Origin: an uncultured Bacteroidales bacterium
GTDB taxonomy: Bacteria; Bacteroidota; Bacteroidia; Bacteroidales; Muribaculaceae
Assembly: GCA_902786725.1 (NCBI GenBank)
Contig: CADADP010000027.1
Coordinates: 1 to 46,970 of the forward strand
Direction of reading: 5' to 3'
DNA: 46,970 bases
Shown here: piece by piece, positions 1 to 6,291 of the stretch
How positions within the stretch are numbered: position 1 is the first letter of the stretch
Layout of the letters: each line of letters begins with the position of its first letter
Notes under the pieces: generated by a model
Database searches by the model: none
What the model was told of the DNA's origin: nothing
The model's input: the letters and a program-made list of their open reading frames with translations, nothing else
Made by a program: the position numbers and the translations under genes

Positions 1-1
1 G

Positions 2-274
2 GCCAAAAACGTGGCCACCCAAAAAGCGGCGATAAGTGCCGAGCACAACTTGCAGAAGGCTCAGATGGGCGCTCAGAAGGCTCAGAGCGACCTGAAAACA
101 GCTACAGCGCAGCGCGACCAGGCCATGCGCGAGGTTGCCGAGCAGCAGGCGCAAGTTGACAAGTTCAACGACCCGGAGCTGGCCCATGTGAGCGGCGAAG
201 ACATTGTTGGCGGCATCCGTGCCGTAGAGGAATACAAAGAGAACTTGGGTAAAATCGGTAAGAACAACAAATAA
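2..274 (+). CDS. 3' end of a coiled-coil protein (partial)
   Basis: The reading frame is open from the first bases of the window to a TAA at 272-274, so the start lies upstream and only about 90 C-terminal residues are visible. A GTG at 11 could start a short product, but the frame continues upstream of it without a stop and no ribosome binding site is seen. The visible part is rich in Ala, Gln, Lys and Glu with heptad-like spacing (QKAQ, AQKAQSDL, EQQAQVDKF), typical of a long coiled coil, and ends in a short basic tail (GKIGKNNK). The next gene starts 11 bases downstream, so the two are probably cotranscribed. I do not recognise a family and cannot assign a function. Confidence 0.6.
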   Translation, partial: AKNVATQKAAISAEHNLQKAQMGAQKAQSDLKTATAQRDQAMREVAEQQAQVDKFNDPELAHVSGEDIVGGIRAVEEYKENLGKIGKNNK

Positions 275-285
275 TTAGTCGAAAT

Positions 286-1710
286 ATGAATACTAACCAA
301 CAGAATCCATCGCAGTCATTAAAAGACTTCAGAACCCGTATAGGGCATTACAACACGTTTGCCGATGCGCTGGCGGCGGCTATGCTCAAGGGCAATCTCG
401 TGTGGCGAATCTATGACGAGACACAAGAGCCCTACGACCTGGAAGAACTTTCCCGCTTCGCGAGGAAGTATGACCAGGAGCACCCCATTACCGGCACCCA
501 ATTCTACTGGGTGTCGCGCGAGGGCGCCATCGGCATCAGCATGGGGCTGGAATACCGCGTGAACTGGATGTTCATCCCCATGGAACCGGGCGTTGAATGC
601 GATGAACTTGTGGAAAAAATGGGTGAGAGATTGGCAAATGTTGACGGAATTAAAGATACTATTGCGTCTGAAAACACAGCTGCAATCCCTTCAATATCAC
701 CCGTCGCGCCGTTGCAGCCCGAGCCCGAGCCGTTGCCGCAAATAGCGCCACTGCCTGAGCCGCTGCCACAAATAACACCTGTGCTTGAGCCGGCACCTCA
801 ACCTGCACCCCAGCCGGCGCCCCAACCGGCACCGCAACCGGCACCGCAACCGGCACCGCAACCTGCACCCCAACCGGCGCCCCAACCGGCGCCCCAACCT
901 GCACCCCAACCGGCGCCCCAACCGGCGCCCCAACCTGCACCACAGCCGGCACCGCAACCTGCACCCCAACCGGCGCCCCAACCTGCACCGCAACCGGCAC
1001 CGCAGCCTGCGCCCCAACCTGCACCGCAACCGGCACCCCAGCCGGCGCCCCAACCTGCACCGCAACCTGCACCGCAACCTGCACCCCAACCCGGCAACAA
1101 AAGCAAGTTGCCGATGATGATTGGAGCTGCTGCCGTAGCCTTGTTCATTATCGGCGGTGGATACTTTGCCTACAGCCACTTCATGGGCATCAAGGATGAA
1201 CCAGCACAGCAGGAAGAAGTGTCCACATCCTCCGCAACTCAAGCAAGCAATAACCCCGCTCAGGCCGAGGCCGGCGACGCCAAGTCGCTTACCACAGCCG
1301 CCATAAGCGACCTCAAGAGTGCCGGCACAGCCGGTCAAGGCATCGACAAGCTGAACCAAGCCATCGACAAAGGAGGTAAAGAGTCGGTCGAGGCGCTATA
1401 TACGCTCGCTCAACTCTATGGCCGCGTTTATAAGGACAAAGATGTGCTCGCCAATGTAGAAAATCTGCTTCCTAAGGACACCAAGAAGGCCCATGAACTC
1501 AACGAGAAAGCAGTGGCCCTCGATGCCACCTATTATCCCTCGCTCTACGAGTTGGGCTGCGATTACATGGCCGGTGACGCCCGCGGAGCCGTTGACCGTG
1601 ACATCGACAAGGCCAAGCAGTATTTTACAAGTGGTGTTGAGTATGCGCGGCAGGCCGGCGACGTAGGGTTCACAGAGCGTTTTGAAATTCGTATCACATC
1701 ACTTGAGTAA
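286..1710 (+). CDS. Membrane protein with (PAPQ)25 linker and C-terminal helical-repeat domain
   Basis: 474 residues starting at ATG 286. Residues 1-110 form a globular domain of unrecognised family, rich in Trp and Tyr (LVWRIYDE, FYWVSREG, VNWMFIPM). Residues 145-168 are Pro/Glu-rich, and residues 169-268 are exactly 25 copies of PAPQ. A single membrane helix follows (about 277-299, MMIGAAAVALFIIGGGYFAY) with Lys on its N-terminal side, so the N-terminal domain and linker are probably cytoplasmic and the C-terminal part periplasmic. Residues 345-474 look like TPR or Sel1-type helices (YTLAQLYGRVY, LYELGCDYMAG). The protein sits between a coiled-coil gene and a secreted WG-repeat gene. The domain order is seen in the sequence; the topology is inferred; the function is unknown. 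Confidence 0.8.
   Translation: MNTNQQNPSQSLKDFRTRIGHYNTFADALAAAMLKGNLVWRIYDETQEPYDLEELSRFARKYDQEHPITGTQFYWVSREGAIGISMGLEYRVNWMFIPMEPGVECDELVEKMGERLANVDGIKDTIASENTAAIPSISPVAPLQPEPEPLPQIAPLPEPLPQITPVLEPAPQPAPQPAPQPAPQPAPQPAPQPAPQPAPQPAPQPAPQPAPQPAPQPAPQPAPQPAPQPAPQPAPQPAPQPAPQPAPQPAPQPAPQPAPQPAPQPAPQPGNKSKLPMMIGAAAVALFIIGGGYFAYSHFMGIKDEPAQQEEVSTSSATQASNNPAQAEAGDAKSLTTAAISDLKSAGTAGQGIDKLNQAIDKGGKESVEALYTLAQLYGRVYKDKDVLANVENLLPKDTKKAHELNEKAVALDATYYPSLYELGCDYMAGDARGAVDRDIDKAKQYFTSGVEYARQAGDVGFTERFEIRITSLE
790..1089 (+). repeat. 25 x 12-bp tandem repeat encoding PAPQ
   Basis: Three hundred bases made of 25 in-frame 12-bp units, each encoding Pro-Ala-Pro-Gln. The peptide is identical in every unit, while the DNA varies at third positions (CCG/CCT/CCC for Pro, GCA/GCG for Ala, CAA/CAG for Gln). 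Because 12 is a multiple of three and the units contain no stop in any frame, all six frames stay open here, giving long false ORFs on both strands. Such a tract is a plausible site of copy-number change by slippage or recombination. Confidence 0.97.
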
Positions 1711-1756
1711 CATTTGGCTTTCACTGTCCTTGTCAAACACGACAAAAAGCATCAAA

Positions 1757-3100
1757 ATGAAAAAAATACGCACGTTTATCATTATGGCTTGTCTGCTACT
1801 GCCGGCCATATTCTCCCGAGCCGAGGTGGCGCGGTGGGCGATACGCCCCGTGAACCAGGCCATATCGCGAATGAGCGCTAACTACTTCAAGGCGTGGAAC
1901 GCTGAGCACTGTGGTGTGTTCAATAGCGAAGGCAAGCAGGTGGTGCCCTTTATGGCCGATTCCATTACCGACTTTGTGGATAACCATGCGGTGGCGCTTC
2001 GCTTGGAAGACGACCGCTGGCGCTTGCTCTCGGTGCTGCATCTCGACGGGGCCATCTTTCCCGTGCGGGAGCAGGTGTATGTGGATGAGAACCCCTTTGT
2101 GGCCGCCGACCGCCTGCTGGTGACCGACAAGAAGCGGAAGTATGTGTTCATCGACATGGAGGGCAAAAAGCTCAAGGAGAAAGTGGTGCCCGATGCGTTG
2201 CCTCCGGCGCGACCCGAACCTGAATTGGTGTTCTACACCAATGGCCCCATACCCTTCGAAGGCAAAAACGGCCTCTACGGCTACCGAGTGGGCAAAGACG
2301 TGCTCATGCCTGCCCAGTTCCAAGAGGCGTATCCGTTTATCGACGGTTATGCCGTGGCCACCGACAGTACGGGCCGATACGGGCTGCTTCGGCTCATCGA
2401 CGGCGATGTTACATGCGACCAGAGCGAGGGGACAGGCCCTATCCTGGATTATAACCTGGCACTGGTGAATCTTAACGTGGGCCTTCCACCGGAGTTCGGT
2501 AACGACATCGTCACGGTGGATTGTACCGATAGCCGGGGCAATGTGACTGAGGAAAAAAGTTACACAGGCGGACCCGAGCGGGTGGTCCCGTTAAAGTTGC
2601 CAGCCGGGAAATATTCCGTCAAGATTAAGTCGGGAGAACTATGGCTCTATTCCACCACAATCACGGCTAAGCCCAAGCCTAAGCCAAAACCCAAACCCGA
2701 GCCGAAGAAGCCGAAACCCACGCAAGGCGGAAATGTCACCAAGGTGAATACTCCCATTCGCACTCAGCGCACTCAAGTGTCGTCAACAGAGATTAGCGGA
2801 GGCGATTTGCAGTTGCTCATCGGAGCAAACACGCTCAAGGCCAACGCCAAGGACTGTGCCTCGTTCACAATCACAATCACCAACAATGGCGACAACACGG
2901 TGAACACTCCGCTCACGGTGAGTGGAAAAGGCGTGGTGTGCGCCACGCGCAACATCTCCATTGCGGCACATTCGTCGCGCTCTGTCACGGCCACGCTCAC
3001 CGGCATCAAGTCGCGTGAGACGCGCGCGGTGACAGTGAGTACGTCGCAGAAATCCACATCGAAGAATATCTCGGTGACACCATTCTTCACCGAGTTCTAA
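1757..3100 (+). CDS. Secreted WG-repeat protein with PKPK linker and C-terminal Ig-like domain
   Basis: 447 residues from ATG 1757. The frame is also open upstream from 1682, but that part overlaps the previous gene, and ATG 1757 is followed at once by a good signal peptide (MKKIRTFIIMACLLLPAIF...SRA). Residues 35-225 resemble WG (KWG) beta-repeats, with pieces such as CGVFNSEGKQVVPF, NGLYGYRVGKDVLMPAQF and GRYGLLRLIDG. A Lys/Pro linker (PKPKPKPKPEPKKPKP) lies at about residues 304-325. Residues 345-447 look like an Ig-like or CARDB-type beta-sandwich (FTITITNNGDNTVNTPLTV). It follows the PAPQ gene after 46 bases and is probably in the same operon. Export is well supported; the role is unknown. 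Confidence 0.8.
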   Translation: MKKIRTFIIMACLLLPAIFSRAEVARWAIRPVNQAISRMSANYFKAWNAEHCGVFNSEGKQVVPFMADSITDFVDNHAVALRLEDDRWRLLSVLHLDGAIFPVREQVYVDENPFVAADRLLVTDKKRKYVFIDMEGKKLKEKVVPDALPPARPEPELVFYTNGPIPFEGKNGLYGYRVGKDVLMPAQFQEAYPFIDGYAVATDSTGRYGLLRLIDGDVTCDQSEGTGPILDYNLALVNLNVGLPPEFGNDIVTVDCTDSRGNVTEEKSYTGGPERVVPLKLPAGKYSVKIKSGELWLYSTTITAKPKPKPKPKPEPKKPKPTQGGNVTKVNTPIRTQRTQVSSTEISGGDLQLLIGANTLKANAKDCASFTITITNNGDNTVNTPLTVSGKGVVCATRNISIAAHSSRSVTATLTGIKSRETRAVTVSTSQKSTSKNISVTPFFTEF

Positions 3101-3163
3101 CAATAAAAAACGGTGTCCACTTCCTGTAACCGGACCCCGTAAACATTAACGATTTTTGCCTGC

Positions 3164-3206
3164 GATAGGCCCCGTGGAACACTGCGGTGTCCACACAGGG
3201 CCTATC
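3164..3206. terminator. Bidirectional terminator between convergent genes
   Basis: A 9-bp perfect arm pair (GATAGGCCC at 3164-3172, GGGCCTATC at 3198-3206) continues inward with GTGGAACAC against GTGTCCAC, one base bulged, leaving a tiny loop. It sits between the convergent ends of the WG-repeat gene (3100) and the serine acetyltransferase gene (3240). The T-runs on either side are weak, so this may stop transcription by structure alone or act as an RNA-processing hairpin. Confidence 0.6.
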
Positions 3207-3239
3207 GGTCGTTATTAGCGCTCTGCTGTAGTATGCCGG

Positions 3240-4133
3240 TCACTGCGTCTTGGCTTGGAGAATCCTTCCGCCCTGCGGCACATCGTGCGTAAGCCACACG
3301 TTACCGCCAATCACGGCGTTGTCGCCTATGCTGATGCGTCCCAGAATGGTGGCGTTGCTATAGATAACCACGTTGTTGCCTATGATGGGGTGGCGCGCGA
3401 TTCCCTTGATGGGATTGCCGTTATCGTCGGTCGGGAAACTGCGTGCGCCCAGCGTTACGCCCTGATAGAGCTTCACATCGTGGCCTATGACGGTGGTCTC
3501 GCCTATCACCACACCGGTGCCGTGGTCAATGGCGAAGTGGTGGCCTATCTTCGCTCCGGGATGAATGTCGATTCCGGTCTCGGAGTGAGCCATTTCGCTA
3601 ATCATGCGAGGAATCACCGGCACACCGGCCGAGTGCAGGAAGTGGGCTATGCGGTGGGCCGAGATGGCTTTCACTGCGGGGTAGCAGTAAATCACCTCTT
3701 GCATGTGGGCCGCGGCCGGGTCACCGTTGAAGATAGCCTCCACATCGGTGTGCAAGATTTGCTTTAGTTGCGGCAACTCGGCGATAAACCGCAGCGCTAT
3801 TTGCCGGGCCTTGTCGCGGATTCCTGACAAAGCGGTGCATGAGCATGGCGCGGTGAAAGTGAGTCCTGCCGTAATCTGGTTCTCCAGTAGCGTAAGCAGT
3901 CGGTTGCAATTACGGTTCAGAACCGAGGCGATGTTGCCGCTGTTAATGTCGTCGGTACCGAAAAAACCCGGGAAAATGAGCGCGCGGCTCAGGCCGACGA
4001 TTTCGGTGACAATGGCCTGCTGCGGAAGCGGCTCGTCGCTGAAGCGCATGTGGCACATGCTGCTGAGGCTGTCGTGGTTGATGGCGAGTGCCGCGCACGC
4101 GCTGTCCAGTATGTTTTGTTCCTGTTGATTCAT
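3240..4133 (-). CDS. cysE: Serine O-acetyltransferase
   Basis: 297 residues. The enzyme transfers acetyl from acetyl-CoA to L-serine, giving O-acetylserine, the acceptor of sulfide in cysteine synthesis, in the cytoplasm. The C-terminal half is a left-handed parallel beta-helix with hexapeptide repeats. It contains the conserved DIHPGAKIGHHFAIDHGTG segment with the His and Asp of the serine acetyltransferase active site, then VIGETTVIG and LYQGVTLGA. The N-terminal helical domain is longer than in the shortest (EpsC-like) forms. ATG 4133 is the only reasonable start. It is a single-gene unit transcribed away from the ABC exporter genes, with a promoter-like -7 box just upstream. No cysteine synthase gene is nearby in this window. 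Confidence 0.93.
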   Translation of the reverse strand: MNQQEQNILDSACAALAINHDSLSSMCHMRFSDEPLPQQAIVTEIVGLSRALIFPGFFGTDDINSGNIASVLNRNCNRLLTLLENQITAGLTFTAPCSCTALSGIRDKARQIALRFIAELPQLKQILHTDVEAIFNGDPAAAHMQEVIYCYPAVKAISAHRIAHFLHSAGVPVIPRMISEMAHSETGIDIHPGAKIGHHFAIDHGTGVVIGETTVIGHDVKLYQGVTLGARSFPTDDNGNPIKGIARHPIIGNNVVIYSNATILGRISIGDNAVIGGNVWLTHDVPQGGRILQAKTQ

Positions 4134-4170
4134 GCGTTTGGTGAGAATTTGATTTTTTTGTAAGTGAGTG

Positions 4171-4178
4171 CAAAGTTA
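4171..4178 (-). promoter_or_regulatory. Putative -7 box upstream of cysE
   Basis: On the minus strand the bases read TAACTTTG, matching the Bacteroidetes TAnnTTTG -7 consensus, about 37 bases upstream of the serine acetyltransferase ATG. No convincing TTG -33 element is found at the usual distance, so this rests on one box only. Confidence 0.4.
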
Positions 4179-4290
4179 CGCAAAATTTTTCTATGGCCGT
4201 GAAATTGAGTGTTCTGAAGCGCACATGAAATGTATTTGGGATAATTGAGCTCCTATTTTGTTCACTGCTATGGAGGAAAATGACACTGAG

Positions 4291-4322
4291 TTTGGAAAAT
4301 AGGCGGAATTGAAGTAATTTTG
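4291..4322 (+). promoter_or_regulatory. Bacteroidetes-type promoter for the ABC exporter operon
   Basis: TTTG at 4291-4294, a 20-base spacer, and TAATTTTG at 4315-4322. Both boxes and the spacing match the Bacteroidetes primary sigma factor consensus. The predicted start is near 4329, about 20 bases ahead of the ATG at 4350. Confidence 0.7.
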
Positions 4323-4349
4323 CCGGGAAAAGTTTTGAATTAAAACCAA

Positions 4350-5000
4350 ATGGATATTAATAAGATAGAGATACTCAACGTGATACCCGCGGTGTTTGCC
4401 GGGGCCGACCTCAGCGCAAGCGAGATTTGGGCGAGCAACGTGGAGTTTGAGGCAGGGAAGCGATATCTGATTTCGGCCGAGAGTGGAACCGGCAAGTCGT
4501 CGCTGTGCAGCTACATCTATGGCTATCGTCGCGACTACAGCGGTGAAATTCGCATTGGCGGGCGCAACGTGCGCAGCCTCAGCGTGGCCGAGTGGTGCGA
4601 TATCCGCAGACGCGGAATAGCCTATTTGCCGCAGGATATGCGCCTATTCGGCGAGTTGACGTCGCTCGAGAATGTGCAGTTGAAAAACGGACTTACCGGC
4701 CACAAAACGCGTGCTCAAATCGAGGATATGCTGGCCCAAGTTGGATTGGCCGACAAGGTACACAGCCTTGTGAGCCGGATGTCGATAGGCCAGCAGCAGC
4801 GTGTGGCCATAGTGAGAGCGCTGTGCCAGCCGTTCAAGTTCCTGATACTGGACGAGCCTGTGAGCCACCTCGACGAGACCAACAACGCGGTGATAGCAAC
4901 ACTTGTGGAGCAGGAGGCGCGCAGTCAAGGGGCTGCCGTGATAGCCACATCGGTGGGTAACAATGTTAAACTGGAAGCGGATAAGGAGTTTAAACTATGA
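4350..5000 (+). CDS. ABC transporter ATP-binding protein with degenerate motifs
   Basis: 216 residues. It should form the cytoplasmic ATPase dimer that drives the FtsX-like permease encoded next, whose ATG overlaps its stop (ATGA, 4997-5000). The Walker A region is AESGTGKSS (43-51), with Ala at the first Gly position. The Q-loop is YLPQD (92-96), the signature is MSIGQQQ (144-150) instead of LSGGQ, and Walker B is FLILDEP (164-170) followed by the D-loop SHLD. At the switch position after the last core strand (VIAT, 197-200) a Ser stands where His is normal. The protein is close to LolD/MacB-type ATPases in size. The deviations suggest a mechanotransmission-type or slow ATPase, which is inference. 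Confidence 0.88.
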   Translation: MDINKIEILNVIPAVFAGADLSASEIWASNVEFEAGKRYLISAESGTGKSSLCSYIYGYRRDYSGEIRIGGRNVRSLSVAEWCDIRRRGIAYLPQDMRLFGELTSLENVQLKNGLTGHKTRAQIEDMLAQVGLADKVHSLVSRMSIGQQQRVAIVRALCQPFKFLILDEPVSHLDETNNAVIATLVEQEARSQGAAVIATSVGNNVKLEADKEFKL

Positions 5001-6178
5001 AAAATCTGATGTGGAAATTACTTCGCAAGCACATAAGCGTGGGCCAGTTTGTGGGCTTCTCGCTGGCTAATCTCATAGGCTTGGGCATTGTGATAGTGGC
5101 CCTGCAGTTCTATAGCGATGTCCGCCCGGTGTTCGACGATGAGGATGGATTTCTCAAGAAAGACTACCTGGTGATAACCCGCAAGGTGAGCGGTGCCGGA
5201 GCGTTGCTTGGCGGAACGGCCGCTTTCGACGCCGAGGCCATAGCCGACCTCAAGAGTCAGCCATGGGTGCGCTCGGTGGGAGAGTTCTCTACCAGTTCCT
5301 ATGCCATCTACGCGTCGGTCAACGTGGGCGGCGGACGCGCCATGCGCACGCAGTTCTTCTTTGAGTCGCTGCCGAGCGAATACATCGATGTCTCGCAAGA
5401 CCGCTGGAACTATACGCCCGGCGGTGAGATTCCGGTGATAATGTCTAAGGACTACCTGTCGCTCTATAACTTCGGTTACGCCACATCGGTGGGAATGCCG
5501 CAGATAAGCGAGGGTATGGCCGAGATGATACCGCTCATGTTCACGCTCACGGGGAATGGACGCTCCGAGTCGTTCAGTGGCCGCATTGTGGGCTTCTCTA
5601 ACCGACTGAACACCGTGATAGTGCCGGAGGAGTTTATGCGCTGGAGTAATGCCGAGTATGGCGACGGCACATCGCCGGCACCCGCACGCCTCATTGTGGA
5701 GGTTAACAGCCCGGGCGACGTGCGCATAGGTGAATATATGGACGGGCACCGCTACGAAGTGAGTGGCGACAAGGCCAATAGCAGCAAGGCCAATTACTTC
5801 CTCACGATTGTCGTGGGCATTGTGGTGGCCGTGGGTGTGCTCATCAGCGCCCTGTCGTTCTTTGTGCTGATGCTCAGCATCTACCTGCTTCTGCAGAAAA
5901 ACGTGAAGAAACTCAAGGATCTGCTTCTGCTGGGCTACTCACCGAGCGAGGTGGCCGCTCCCTATGTGCGACTGGTGGTAGCGGTGAACGCCGCTGTGCT
6001 GGTGCTCAGTGTGGCCCTGATGCTGTTGGCGCGGCTCTATTACCTGCCCATGCTCCGCGCTATGGGCGTGGAGGGCGCGTCGCTGTGGCTGTCAATTGGC
6101 GTGGGCGTGCTGCTGCTGTCGCTAATCACCGTGGGCAACGTGTTGGCAATCAGGCGCAAAGTCCGCAGCCTGTGGTAA
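4997..6178 (+). CDS. FtsX-family ABC transporter permease
   Basis: 393 residues with the classic FtsX/MacB layout. There is one N-terminal membrane helix (about 18-38), a periplasmic domain of about 220 residues, and three C-terminal helices (about 265-300, 328-352 and 362-386). The C-terminal part includes the usual coupling segment between helices 2 and 3 (LLLQKNVKKLKDLLLLGYSPSEV), which resembles the FtsX motif in LolC/E and MacB. The start overlaps the ATPase stop by four bases, indicating translational coupling. The substrate is unknown. Family members move lipoproteins or peptides, or transmit ATP-driven conformational signals across the inner membrane. Confidence 0.87.
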   Translation: MKNLMWKLLRKHISVGQFVGFSLANLIGLGIVIVALQFYSDVRPVFDDEDGFLKKDYLVITRKVSGAGALLGGTAAFDAEAIADLKSQPWVRSVGEFSTSSYAIYASVNVGGGRAMRTQFFFESLPSEYIDVSQDRWNYTPGGEIPVIMSKDYLSLYNFGYATSVGMPQISEGMAEMIPLMFTLTGNGRSESFSGRIVGFSNRLNTVIVPEEFMRWSNAEYGDGTSPAPARLIVEVNSPGDVRIGEYMDGHRYEVSGDKANSSKANYFLTIVVGIVVAVGVLISALSFFVLMLSIYLLLQKNVKKLKDLLLLGYSPSEVAAPYVRLVVAVNAAVLVLSVALMLLARLYYLPMLRAMGVEGASLWLSIGVGVLLLSLITVGNVLAIRRKVRSLW

Positions 6179-6291
6179 CCCGGTTTGGCTGTTAAAATAG
6201 TGTTAAAGCGAACAGGTTTTGCAACTTTTCCCCGACCTTTATCCATCTAACGAGGGAAAAGTGATACAAAAAAACAGAAGAAATTAGGATT

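Noticed and set aside
286-600. GYF_2 or DUF4339-type domain in the PAPQ protein
   Set aside because: The Trp/Tyr-rich start suggested it, but the typical WYY...GPF pattern is not found.
790-1089. CRISPR array
   Set aside because: The repeat units are contiguous, 12 bp long and in frame with a coding sequence, with no spacers.
659-1359. Long open frames on both strands across the PAPQ tract (up to about 220 codons)
   Set aside because: They are a by-product of the 12-bp unit, which contains no stop in any frame. Their products are simple Arg/Pro, Gly/Ala/Cys or Val/Gln/Ala repeats.
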